Positions 34,484-43,589 of a stretch of 51,470 nt of DNA are shown piece after piece. This stretch comes from Candidatus Eiseniibacteriota bacterium (lineage in GTDB: Bacteria > Eisenbacteria > RBG-16-71-46), in the NCBI GenBank assembly GCA_016178725.1, contig JACOSV010000053.1, forward strand, positions 1 to 51,470. The letters are read 5' to 3'. Each line of letters opens with the position of its first letter. The first letter of the stretch is position 1. The position numbers and the translations under genes were made by a program. Below the pieces are notes generated by a model. It was not told the origin of the DNA and made no database searches. It saw only the letters and a program-made list of their open reading frames with translations.

Positions 34484-34936
34484 ATGCGTCCACGCATGAT
34501 GATGTGGCGCCGTGCCCACGGCGCCGGTTGCTGCGGCGAAGGCCGCGTTCACCCGGATCACCACCACTTCAGCGATCCCGGCTGGGAAGGCGGCGGCCCG
34601 TTCGGCGTCCGGCGCCCGCTGCGGTTCCTGGCGTGGAAGCTCGGACTCGACGATCCGCAGATCGCCGAGCTCGCCGCGATCCTGGACACGCTCAAGACCG
34701 AGCGCGCGCAGGCGGCGGTGGACGAGCGGCGCGCGCTGTCGGCGTTCGCCGACGTGATGGCGGCGGAGCGCTTCGATCCGGGAGAGGCCGGCGAGGCGGC
34801 CGGCATCCGGGCGAAGAGCGCCGAGCGCGTGCAGCAGCAGGTGGTGCGCGCGTTGGAGCGCATCCATGCGTTGCTCACGCCTGAGCAGCGATCGCGCTTC
34901 GCGTATCTGATCCGCAGCGGAGCGCTCGGGCTGTAG
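34484..34936 (+). CDS. Spy/CpxP-like metal-binding helical protein without signal peptide
   Basis: A 150-residue protein. The N-terminal 40 residues are rich in Met, His and Cys (MRPRMMMWRRAHGAGCCGEG, then HPDHHHF) and look like a metal-binding tail. The rest is helical, and ALLTPEQRSRFAYLIRSG near the C terminus recalls the LTxxQ motif of Spy/CpxP/CnrX periplasmic proteins. No signal peptide is present, which is odd for that family. AAGGAGG five bases before the ATG supports the start. A cytoplasmic metal-responsive helical-hairpin protein is the best guess; function is not established. Confidence 0.7.
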   Translation: MRPRMMMWRRAHGAGCCGEGRVHPDHHHFSDPGWEGGGPFGVRRPLRFLAWKLGLDDPQIAELAAILDTLKTERAQAAVDERRALSAFADVMAAERFDPGEAGEAAGIRAKSAERVQQQVVRALERIHALLTPEQRSRFAYLIRSGALGL

Positions 34937-34959
34937 GGAGGAAGGCGGCGATCGGGGAG

Positions 34960-36924
<1,965 letters not shown>

Positions 36925-36942
36925 CGCGCAGCGCCTCCTCGA

Positions 36943-36971
36943 TTGACGGGGTCCGGACGCGACACGATAAT
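36943..36971 (+). promoter_or_regulatory. Strong sigma-70-like promoter of the GH43-like gene
   Basis: TTGACG (36943-36948) and GATAAT (36966-36971) are separated by exactly 17 nt. The predicted start near 36978 lies downstream of the ATG at 36974, so that ATG cannot be used from this promoter and the TTG at 37037 becomes the likely start. Confidence 0.65.
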
Positions 36972-37036
36972 CGATGGGCTCATCGCGGGCTCGGCCCCAG
37001 TCCCGAGCCCGCCACCATCGCGAGGGGACCGCACCG

Positions 37037-38734
37037 TTGCTCCGACACCGATCGCGCCCGCCGCGCCGATCCGCCCGAGGCGCCGCCGGCCTGCTGGCCG
37101 CGCTCGCGATCGCCCTCACCGGGCTCGCGCCGCACCCCGCCGCGGGCGCCTGGATGGTGCCGCCCTACCCGTACCGCGCCAAGGACTTCGCGGTGGTCAA
37201 GTCGGCCGACGGGTGGTTCCACTGCTTCTACATCCGCAACGACTTCACCGCGCCCTACGACTCGACCGAACGCGACCTGGGCCACGCGATCTCGCGCGAC
37301 CTCTACAACTGGATCCAGCAGCCGACGGTGATCCCGGCACGGGTGGACAACTGGGACAACCTCAAGATCTGGGCGCCGACGATCGTCCTCGTGGACGGCG
37401 TCTACTACATGCTCTACACGGGCGTCACGTACCAGCCTGGCGTCTACGATCACTATCAACGCATCGGGCTCGCGACCTCGACCGACCTCTACAATTGGAA
37501 CCGCCTCGACGCGCCGGTCTTCTCGTGCGAAGACGTGCCGTGGACCGTGTGCGATCCCACGGAGGCGAGCACCGGCGAGTTCCGCGACCCGTTCGTGATG
37601 CCGGCGCCCCAGGGCGGCGGCTGGCTCATGTACTACGACACGCACCCGGCGAGCGCCCCATCGACCTACATCGCCGGCGTGGCGGCCTCGAATGACCTCA
37701 CGCACTGGACCGACCTCAAGCCGCTGTGGGCGACGCAGACGGCGTGGTCGGGGAGCGCGCTGGTCGAATCGCCCCACGTGTTCGCGCACGCCGGCCTGTG
37801 GTACCTGCTGTTCACCGGCGACGGCAGCCAGCCGCTGCGCTGGATGACCGGGAGCGACCCGACCGGCGATCCCGCGGCATGGACGCAGCGCGGCACGCTG
37901 GCCTCCATGCTCGGCACCGACACGCACCTGTGGTTCGCGTCCGAGAAGCTGACCGACGGCCTCGTCGATTACCTGTGCTTCGCGGACTACGACCGCGCCG
38001 ACTTCCGCAAGATTATCTGGCACGACGACGGCACGTTCGCGGTCACGAACCCCGATCTCCTGCACGTCTACGACATGAGCTGGTCGTCGCCGAGCGCCGC
38101 GACCGGTCAGTCCGTCAGCCTCGTGATCCGTTCGGCCAACGCCTTCGGCCAGCGCGTGCACTTCGCGGTCTATGCCGAGCACGCGGACGGGAGCGAGGAG
38201 CAGGTGCCGAACGCCGCAGTGCAGTTCCCGGACAGCCTCGCGCTCATGTCCGCGACGACGACCTTCACGTGGACGGCGTACAGCTGGCCCGATCCGTATC
38301 AGTCCACGGCGAACCTGGTGGTGCGCATCACCGACTGGACCGCGTGCACGACGCCGATCGCCGTGGCGCCGCAGCCGTTCGTGGACATCGGCTCGGTCAG
38401 CAACCGCGACGGCGAGCGCTACGTGCCGCGCGAGCTGGTCGAGTTCTCGCGCCGGCCCGCGGGCGCGGGATTCCGGGCGCTCGCGCGCTCGCCGGTGAGC
38501 GGAATCGCGATGCTGGTGGACCTGCGCGCGCCGGCGTCGCTCCGGATCGATCTGTACGACCTCGCCGGCCGGCGCATCCGCAGCCTCGCCGATCGCGAGT
38601 TCCCGGCCGGCGCGTCGGTCGTCGCGTGGGACGGCCGCGACGCGACCGGCGCCGCGATGCGGCCCGGCGTCTACTTCGCGAGGCTTCGTTCCGCCGCCTC
38701 GGACCGCACGATCCGGCTGCTGCTCGAGCGCTGA
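37037..38734 (+). CDS. Secreted GH43/GH32-like five-bladed beta-propeller protein with FlgD-like C-terminal domain
   Basis: About 565 residues. A signal peptide with a basic lead (RHRSRPPRRSARG then LLAALAIALTGLAPHPAAGA) precedes a propeller of glycosidase type: YRAKDFAVVKSADGWFHCFY, IWAPTIVLVDGVYYMLYTG, GEFRDPFVMPAPQGG (the RDPF motif) and SALVESPHVFAHAG (candidate acid Glu). These match the GH43-like three-carboxylate layout. A linker Ig-like region leads to a C-terminal FlgD-type domain (IDLYDLAGRRIRSLAD, VVAWDGRDATG, PGVYFARL), common on exported proteins of Eisenbacteria-like and Bacteroidetes-related lineages. TTG 37037 has GAGGGGA eight bases upstream. ATG 36974 is in frame but probably outside the transcript. 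Confidence 0.85.
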   Translation: MLRHRSRPPRRSARGAAGLLAALAIALTGLAPHPAAGAWMVPPYPYRAKDFAVVKSADGWFHCFYIRNDFTAPYDSTERDLGHAISRDLYNWIQQPTVIPARVDNWDNLKIWAPTIVLVDGVYYMLYTGVTYQPGVYDHYQRIGLATSTDLYNWNRLDAPVFSCEDVPWTVCDPTEASTGEFRDPFVMPAPQGGGWLMYYDTHPASAPSTYIAGVAASNDLTHWTDLKPLWATQTAWSGSALVESPHVFAHAGLWYLLFTGDGSQPLRWMTGSDPTGDPAAWTQRGTLASMLGTDTHLWFASEKLTDGLVDYLCFADYDRADFRKIIWHDDGTFAVTNPDLLHVYDMSWSSPSAATGQSVSLVIRSANAFGQRVHFAVYAEHADGSEEQVPNAAVQFPDSLALMSATTTFTWTAYSWPDPYQSTANLVVRITDWTACTTPIAVAPQPFVDIGSVSNRDGERYVPRELVEFSRRPAGAGFRALARSPVSGIAMLVDLRAPASLRIDLYDLAGRRIRSLADREFPAGASVVAWDGRDATGAAMRPGVYFARLRSAASDRTIRLLLER

Positions 38735-38758
38735 CGCGCGGCCCGCGCCGCGTGCGAA

Positions 38759-39877
38759 TCAGGCGCCGAGACGCTCGGGATTGAGGCCCTCGAGGTCGGG
38801 CACGACGAACCGCCCGTCCTTGCGGATGCGCTCGCCGTCGAACCAGACCTCGCCGCCGCCGTATTCCGGCGTCTGGATCAGCACCAGATCCCAGTGCACC
38901 TTCGAGCGATTGCCGTTGTCGGCCTCGACGTAGGCCTGGCCGGGCGTGAGGTGGAGCGAGCCGGCGATCTTCTCGTCGAACAGCGTGTCCTTCATCGGCC
39001 GCGTGATGTGCGGGTGGAAGCCGAGCGAGAACTCGCCGACGTGGCGCGCGCCTTCGTCGCTCGCGAGCAGCGCGTCGAGCCGGTCCTGCGGCGAGCCCTC
39101 CGCCTTGACGATGCGGCCGCCCTCGAACGTGAAGCGTATCCCGTCGTACGTGGTGCCGAGGTAGAGCGACGGGGTGTTGTAGGTGATCGTGCCGTTCACC
39201 GAGTCGCGCACCGGCGCGGTGTAGCACTCGCCGTCCGGCAGGTTGCGCCGTCCTTCGCACTTGACCGCGGGGATGCCGCGGATGCTGAACAAGAGGTCGG
39301 TGCCGGGGCCGGTGATGCGCACGCGGTCGGTGCGCTCCATCCGCTGCTTGAGCGGCTCCATCGCGTCCGACATGCGCGCGTAGTCCAACGTGCACACGCG
39401 GTAGTAGAAGTCCTCGAACTGCTCCGTGCTCATGCCGGCGAGCTGCGCCATCGAGGCGTTGGGGTAGCGCAGCACGACCCAGCGCGTATGGTTCACGCGG
39501 TAGTCGAGGTGCACCGGGCGCGCGACCAGCTCCTGATACTGCGTCATGCGGTCGGCCGGCACGTCCGAGAGCTCGGCGACGTTGGCGGCGCCGCGCAGGC
39601 CGACGTAGGCCTGCACGCGCTGCATCTGGAACAGCTCGAGCGCCGCCTGCAACTCGAGCTGCGCCGCGCCGGCGCGCGCGATCTGGCTGCGGATCACCGC
39701 ATTGCTGCGCACCGAGACCATCGGCAGCGCGCCGGCGTCGTGGGCGGCGTCGATCAGGTCGAGCACCAGCCCGTCGGCCGCGTCGAACGTCTCGATGAGC
39801 ACCGCCTCGCCGGGCTGGAGGCGCGTGGAATGCTCGACGATCAGGCGCGCCAGCCGCGCGCCGCGCGGGTCACGCAT
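38759..39877 (-). CDS. M29 family aminopeptidase (AmpS-like)
   Basis: A 372-residue metallo-aminopeptidase of family M29, which removes N-terminal residues from peptides using two metal ions. Typical stretches are VLIETFDAADGLVLDLIDAA at the N terminus, the metal-binding CEGRRNLPDGECYTAPV, TPSLYLGTTYDGIRFTFEGG, VGEFSLGFHPHITRP, and HLTPGQAYVEADNGNRSKVH, where Glu, His and Asp ligands are expected, followed by WDLVLIQTPEYGGGEVWFDG. The start ATG 39877 has GGAGGA eight bases upstream; upstream in-frame codons are not needed. An extended -10 TGCTATCCT lies at 39939-39931. Confidence 0.93.
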   Translation of the reverse strand: MRDPRGARLARLIVEHSTRLQPGEAVLIETFDAADGLVLDLIDAAHDAGALPMVSVRSNAVIRSQIARAGAAQLELQAALELFQMQRVQAYVGLRGAANVAELSDVPADRMTQYQELVARPVHLDYRVNHTRWVVLRYPNASMAQLAGMSTEQFEDFYYRVCTLDYARMSDAMEPLKQRMERTDRVRITGPGTDLLFSIRGIPAVKCEGRRNLPDGECYTAPVRDSVNGTITYNTPSLYLGTTYDGIRFTFEGGRIVKAEGSPQDRLDALLASDEGARHVGEFSLGFHPHITRPMKDTLFDEKIAGSLHLTPGQAYVEADNGNRSKVHWDLVLIQTPEYGGGEVWFDGERIRKDGRFVVPDLEGLNPERLGA

Positions 39878-39930
39878 GGGAACGGTCCTCCGGAGGTTGG
39901 ACGCGCGCTGCGTGGGTGTGCGGGGCGCGC

Positions 39931-39939
39931 AGGATAGCA
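39931..39939 (-). promoter_or_regulatory. Extended -10 upstream of the M29 aminopeptidase
   Basis: TGCTATCCT on the minus strand, the -10 hexamer being TATCCT. It sits 54 nt before the ATG at 39877, and back to back with the plus-strand promoter at 39947. Confidence 0.4.
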
Positions 39940-39946
39940 CAGGGCA

Positions 39947-39975
39947 TTGACACGCTCCTTCGGCGTGCGCACAGT
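39947..39975 (+). promoter_or_regulatory. Candidate promoter of the Gfo/Idh/MocA gene
   Basis: A perfect -35, TTGACA (39947-39952), is followed after 17 nt by CACAGT (39970-39975). The gene starts at ATG 40005 with GGGAGG shortly before it. Confidence 0.45.
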
Positions 39976-40004
39976 GCGCCGCGCCGCGTGCGGCGGGAGG
40001 GAGC

Positions 40005-41087
40005 ATGGCGCCGATCAGGGTGGCGATCATCGGGACCGGATTCGGGCGCACCGTTCAGGCGGTCGCGTTCCGGCGTCATCCCGGGTTCGAGCTGACCGCA
40101 ATTGCCGGATCGCAGGACGAGAAGACGCGACGCGTCGCCGCCGAGCTCGCGATCCCGCACGCCTTCGGCGACTGGCGCCGCATGCTCGCCGAGGCGCGCC
40201 CGGACCTCGTCAGCATCGTCACGCCGCCCGATCTCCACCATCCGATGATGCTCGAAGCACTCGCCGCCGGCAGCCACGTCCTGTGCGAGAAGCCGACCGC
40301 GCTCCACCGCCATCAGGCGGCCGAGATGCGCGACGCCGCGCGCGGCGCCGGGCGCGTCGCGGCGATCAACCACGAGTTCCGCTTCCAGCCGGCGCGCGTC
40401 CACGCGCTCGCGCTCGCGCGCGCGGGCGGGATCGGCGTGCCGCGGCGCGGCGAGATCCTCGGGCGCTACCCGATCTGGTGGCGGCCCGAGTCGCGTGCGT
40501 GGACCTGGCTCTCGGACGCGCGCCGCGGCGGCGGCGTGCTCGGCGCGCTCGGCTCGCACCACACCGACTGCCTGCGCACGTTCTTCGGCGAGCCGGTATC
40601 GGCGCTCGCCTCGGTGCGCGTCGACCAGCCGACGCGCGGGCCGACCGCGGAGCAGGCCGAGGCGCGGCGCGCCACGGCCGACGATGCCTTCACGGTGGAG
40701 TACGCCTTCGACGGCGCGACCGCGATCCTGGACGTGAGCGCGTGCGCCCCGTATCGCTGGGAGCGGTACGAGATCCACGGCAGCGAGGCGACGCTGCGCT
40801 GGGACGAGAGCGGCGACCGGCTGTGGCGGATCGTCGGCGGGCACGAGCCCGAGGCGGTCGAGATCCCGCCGGCGCTGGTGCTCGAGCGGCAGGCCGGCGA
40901 TCCGGCGCTCGTGGCGCCGTTCGGCGTGCTGATCGAGCGCCTGCGCCGCGCGATCGCCGACGGCGTCGCGATGGATCCGGACTTCGACGACGCGGTCGCC
41001 GTGCAGTCGGCGCTCGACGCGGTGCGCGCGTCGAGCGCCGCGGGTGCGCGCGTCCACGTCGACGTTCCGACGCCAGCCCCCGCCTGA
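40005..41087 (+). CDS. Gfo/Idh/MocA family oxidoreductase
   Basis: A 360-residue NAD(P)-dependent oxidoreductase. The Rossmann motif is VAIIGTGFGRTVQAVAF at the N terminus, followed by the family motif VLCEKPTALHRHQA with the catalytic Lys near residue 98, and INHEFRFQPARVHAL. The second domain has GGVLGALGSHHTDCLRTFFG with a conserved His pair. Members act on sugars, inositols and related alcohols. The substrate is unclear. It is a single-gene unit between the aminopeptidase and a well-formed promoter for the next gene. Confidence 0.92.
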   Translation: MAPIRVAIIGTGFGRTVQAVAFRRHPGFELTAIAGSQDEKTRRVAAELAIPHAFGDWRRMLAEARPDLVSIVTPPDLHHPMMLEALAAGSHVLCEKPTALHRHQAAEMRDAARGAGRVAAINHEFRFQPARVHALALARAGGIGVPRRGEILGRYPIWWRPESRAWTWLSDARRGGGVLGALGSHHTDCLRTFFGEPVSALASVRVDQPTRGPTAEQAEARRATADDAFTVEYAFDGATAILDVSACAPYRWERYEIHGSEATLRWDESGDRLWRIVGGHEPEAVEIPPALVLERQAGDPALVAPFGVLIERLRRAIADGVAMDPDFDDAVAVQSALDAVRASSAAGARVHVDVPTPAPA

Positions 41088-41118
41088 CGCGCGGGCGTGA
41101 CGCGCGCGCGGCGCGCGA

Positions 41119-41148
41119 TTGGACCGCTCCAGCCGCGGTCGTTATACT
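41119..41148 (+). promoter_or_regulatory. Promoter of the gene at 41204
   Basis: TTGGAC (41119-41124) and TATACT (41143-41148) are 18 nt apart. The -10 matches the consensus at five of six positions. It is among the clearest promoters in the window. Confidence 0.65.
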
Positions 41149-41203
41149 TCGCGCGCAATCGGCGTCCATGGCGGACGCCGCTCGGCTTCGAGGGGGGACC
41201 ACC

Positions 41204-41932
41204 ATGGCGGACTGGGACGTCATCGCCAAGCAGCGCCTGACCGAGGACTGGGGCACTCTGCGCGCCGCGTATCTGCCGCTCAATCAGGCGATGCGTCGCA
41301 CGGTGGAGTTCCTCGAGAAGGAGTCGGGCACGTTCTCGGAGCTGCTGGTGGTGGTCCGCGAGCGATTCGAAGGCAGCCTCAAGAACCTCTCGGCGCTGGC
41401 CGACCGGCGCTCGCCGTGGGTGCGGCTCGAGGCGATCCGCAACCTGCGCGTGCTCGCGACCGGATTGCGCGGCGCGGCGAACGACGATCCGCTCGCGCTG
41501 CTCCGCTACCAGTTCGCGCTCTGCGAGCTGCTCACCAACGTGTGGAAGGACGCGCCGACCGAGGCGCGCGTCACGCACAACCTGTCGTTGGTGAAGGAGC
41601 CGGAGTTCTGGTTCGGCTGCGACTGCTGCGCCGTCGGCATCCTGCGCCCGGCCGGTCCCGACGATCCGCCCGAGCTGCTGCGCGGCAAGGACGTGCGGCT
41701 GGTGTGGGAGGTGGACGCGCTCTACGCGTGGACGCTCGACGAGTTCGAGGATTACCTCGCGAGCGAGCGCTACTCGCTGCCGACCACGCCGCGGATCGCC
41801 GCGGTCGAGGATCTCGGGCTGCCCGTGGTCGACGTCCCGGCCGATCAGCTGCGCCGCGGCGCCGATCTGTTCGGCGGTCAGGGCGGCGGTCTGTTCGGTC
41901 CGCTCGACCTGCGCTACCTCGACTTGAGCTAG
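41204..41932 (+). CDS. Conserved protein of unknown function
   Basis: A 242-residue protein without signal peptide that I do not recognise. The first 110 residues are helical (QAMRRTVEFLEKESGTFSEL, RRSPWVRLEAIRNLRVLATG). A central segment EFWFGCDCCAVGILRP contains three cysteines (C-D-C-C) that could bind a metal, and the C-terminal part is rich in acidic residues (TLDEFEDYLASERYSLPTTP) and ends in a Gly-rich tail. A clear promoter at 41119, GGGGGGA before the ATG and no operon partners suggest an independently expressed gene. Confidence 0.8.
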   Translation: MADWDVIAKQRLTEDWGTLRAAYLPLNQAMRRTVEFLEKESGTFSELLVVVRERFEGSLKNLSALADRRSPWVRLEAIRNLRVLATGLRGAANDDPLALLRYQFALCELLTNVWKDAPTEARVTHNLSLVKEPEFWFGCDCCAVGILRPAGPDDPPELLRGKDVRLVWEVDALYAWTLDEFEDYLASERYSLPTTPRIAAVEDLGLPVVDVPADQLRRGADLFGGQGGGLFGPLDLRYLDLS

Positions 41933-41942
41933 CGGCGGCGCC

Positions 41943-42047
41943 CTAGCGGCGGCGGCCGGTCTTCTTCGCCTTGCGGGCCTTGAGCGCCTTCTTGCGGGCG
42001 CCGTCGCGCGCCTTCTTGCGGCGGAGACGATGCTTGAACGAGGTCAC
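41943..42047 (-). CDS. 34-residue highly basic peptide (ribosomal-protein-like)
   Basis: A very short gene: GTG at 42047, TAG at 41943-41945. The product starts MTSFKHRLRRKKARDG and ends AKKTGRRR; over half of its residues are Lys or Arg, with Ala between them and no acidic residue but one. GGAGGA seven bases before the GTG is an excellent ribosome-binding site, which is the main reason to believe it. Size and charge recall small ribosomal proteins such as bTHX or the bL37/COX24-type peptides, but the sequence is not one I can match to either. A nucleic-acid-binding role is likely. Confidence 0.7.
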   Translation of the reverse strand: MTSFKHRLRRKKARDGARKKALKARKAKKTGRRR

Positions 42048-42142
42048 CGGCAGTTCCTCCGAGTCTGGGGTCGCGCGCCCGTCGCGGTGACGGCCGCGGC
42101 GCGCACCCTATCGGCGCCGCGGCGGCGACGCAAGCGCGGCGA

Positions 42143-42595
42143 TCAGTCGCCGCCGGCCGCGAGCACCTTCTGCGCGAGCACGTCCGCGGCCGGTCCGGCT
42201 TTGACCTCGGCGGTCGCGACCGAGAGGACGTAGATGCGCAGGTTGTTGCTCCCGCTGTCGGACGGGAACACGAAGAAACCGTCGCGGTCGGGCATGAAGG
42301 TGAGCGAGTAGCCGCACAGGAGCTCGCCGTCCTTGAAGCGCACCGCGATCTTCTTCCCGTGCGCCGTCTCGCCGGGCGCCGCGAGGAATCCGCGCAGGTC
42401 GCGCCGTTTCGCGTTGCCGGCGAAGTCCTTGACGAAGAACAGGCCCTTGAGCTGCCTGCAGCGCACCTCGACCGGCGCCCCGCCCACCGCCGGCTGAAGG
42501 TGGAAGCTCGGCCGGTTGGGAAAGAAGTCCTGCGTCGTCCCCTTGAGCAGCCTGCCGTCGGTGAAGTGGGCCACGACGCGGTTGATCTCGGCCAT
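42143..42595 (-). CDS. Small conserved protein, DUF6982-like
   Basis: A 150-residue soluble protein. It has two related beta-rich stretches: INRVVAHFTDGRLLKGTTQD with CRQLKGLFFVKDFAGN, and KKIAVRFKDGELLCGYSLTF with a C-terminal VLSVATAEVK. The 'v.v.f.DG..l.G....f....f....' pattern repeated twice resembles a small domain found in many uncharacterised proteins (I believe DUF6982), perhaps an adaptor fold like PilZ. GGGGAGG about six bases before ATG 42595 supports the start. The surrounding minus-strand genes give no clue to its role. Confidence 0.78.
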   Translation of the reverse strand: MAEINRVVAHFTDGRLLKGTTQDFFPNRPSFHLQPAVGGAPVEVRCRQLKGLFFVKDFAGNAKRRDLRGFLAAPGETAHGKKIAVRFKDGELLCGYSLTFMPDRDGFFVFPSDSGSNNLRIYVLSVATAEVKAGPAADVLAQKVLAAGGD

Positions 42596-42647
42596 CGCGC
42601 ACCTCCCCAGGGGATCGGCTCGCGTTTCGGCCGGCAGACTAGACGTC

Positions 42648-42678
42648 GAAGGCGGCGCCGGTCAACGGCGCCGCCTTC
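42648..42678 (-). terminator. Terminator-like hairpin after the Cys-rich lipoprotein genes
   Basis: GAAGGCGGCGCCG (42648-42660) and CGGCGCCGCCTTC (42666-42678) form a perfect 13-bp stem with a 5-nt loop. It lies 27 bases beyond the stop of the gene at 42706 on the minus strand. No T run follows on either side, so it may instead be a transcript-stabilising hairpin. Confidence 0.5.
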
Positions 42679-42705
42679 ACGGATGATCGCGACGTGTGGG
42701 GGCGT

Positions 42706-43074
42706 CTAGTCGTCGCCGCCGCCCTGCCGGTGGCAACTGTCGATGCACGCGCGGAGATTGATCAGGATGGTCTGCACGACCGCCTGATGGCGCGCGTTCT
42801 CGGCCTGGATGCATGCGGGGTCGCCGTTGCAGGCCTTCAGATTCGCCGCAACGAGCTGCGCCTCGGCGATGAACGCCTGCGCCGCGATCGTCTGGCACTG
42901 GATGATGCAGTGCGTCGCGCCTTCGCGCTCGCGGTCGTTGAGCTGCTGCACGCTGACGCCGGTCAGCCGGTCCTCGACCATCCGGCACTGCGTGAGGCTG
43001 AAGATCGCGAGCGCCATCACTGCAATCGTGCCGGCGATGCGCTCGCGATGGAATCGGTGACCGAACCCAGACAT
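42706..43074 (-). CDS. Small Cys-rich lipoprotein-like protein, paralogue B
   Basis: A 122-residue exported protein. The N terminus (RIAGTIAVMALAIFSLTQCR) is hydrophobic and ends in LTQC, like a lipobox except for Gln before the Cys. The mature part is helical and has three spaced Cys pairs: THCIIQCQ, KACNGDPACIQAENAR and RACIDSCHRQGGG. It is a clear paralogue of the gene immediately upstream (43113-43481), sharing LTQC-x-MV-x-D, ACNGDP-x-CI, ENAR and the QGGG tail. GGAGGGGG lies about six bases before ATG 43074. I do not recognise the family. Confidence 0.8.
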   Translation of the reverse strand: MSGFGHRFHRERIAGTIAVMALAIFSLTQCRMVEDRLTGVSVQQLNDREREGATHCIIQCQTIAAQAFIAEAQLVAANLKACNGDPACIQAENARHQAVVQTILINLRACIDSCHRQGGGDD

Positions 43075-43112
43075 GTTCCCCCTCCGCTGAAACGAGTCTA
43101 CGGCCCCGGTCG

Positions 43113-43481
43113 CTACGGTCCTGAGCTGCCCCCGCCCTGCTGGTGGCAGTTGTTCTGACACTGAGCCAGCTGCGCCTGGATCGTCGCGATCACGGCCGCG
43201 TCGCGCGCGTTCTCGTTGGCGATGCAGGTCGGATCGCCGTTGCACGCTTCGAGATTGTGCTCGTGCAGGCGATTCTCGTTGTTGAGCTGGAACTGCGCGT
43301 CCTGCTGGCAGGCGATGAGGCAATTCTTCGACTTCATCACGGTGGCCGCGTTCACGCCGGTCACCGTGTCGGTGACCATCTTGCACTGCGTGAGCGCGAC
43401 GGAGGCGAGGACGAGCGTGAGCAGCAGCAGACAGCGCGTGACGAGGCGGGAATGTGTGCGGAGCGGTTTCGCGAGATGCAT
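43113..43481 (-). CDS. Small Cys-rich lipoprotein-like protein, paralogue A
   Basis: A 122-residue exported protein, paralogous to the next gene. Signal-like LLLTLVLASVALTQCKMVTD is followed by a helical, Gln/Asn-rich mature part with three Cys pairs: KNCLIACQQ (CxxxC), EACNGDPTCIANENAR (Cx5C) and AQCQNNCHQQGGG (CxxxC). Twin CxxxC spacing on helices suggests a disulfide-stapled helical hairpin in the periplasm. GGAGGA lies six bases before ATG 43481 but is held in a 6-bp hairpin (43488-43503), which may regulate translation. 38 bases separate the stop from paralogue B, so they are likely cotranscribed. Confidence 0.8.
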   Translation of the reverse strand: MHLAKPLRTHSRLVTRCLLLLTLVLASVALTQCKMVTDTVTGVNAATVMKSKNCLIACQQDAQFQLNNENRLHEHNLEACNGDPTCIANENARDAAVIATIQAQLAQCQNNCHQQGGGSSGP

Positions 43482-43487
43482 TGTGGT

Positions 43488-43503
43488 CCTCCGAAGTCGG
43501 AGG
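43488..43503 (-). promoter_or_regulatory. Hairpin enclosing the ribosome-binding site of paralogue A
   Basis: On the minus strand CCTCCG (43503-43498), an ACTT loop and CGGAGG (43493-43488) form a compact six-GC-rich-pair hairpin. Its 3' arm is the Shine-Dalgarno sequence, and the ATG at 43481 follows. It could hide the ribosome-binding site in the manner of a simple RNA thermometer or a binding site for a regulator. Confidence 0.4.
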
Positions 43504-43589
43504 GCCCGCCGGCGGCGGTCCCGATGCGAACGCGCCTCCTGGCGTGAGACTCGCGAGCTATCCCTGGTCGCGATGCTTCCCGGGTCCGG

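Noticed and set aside
36974..37036. ATG 36974 as the start of the GH43-like gene
   Set aside because: The predicted transcription start lies after it, it has no ribosome-binding site, and it would put 21 extra basic residues before an otherwise normal signal peptide.
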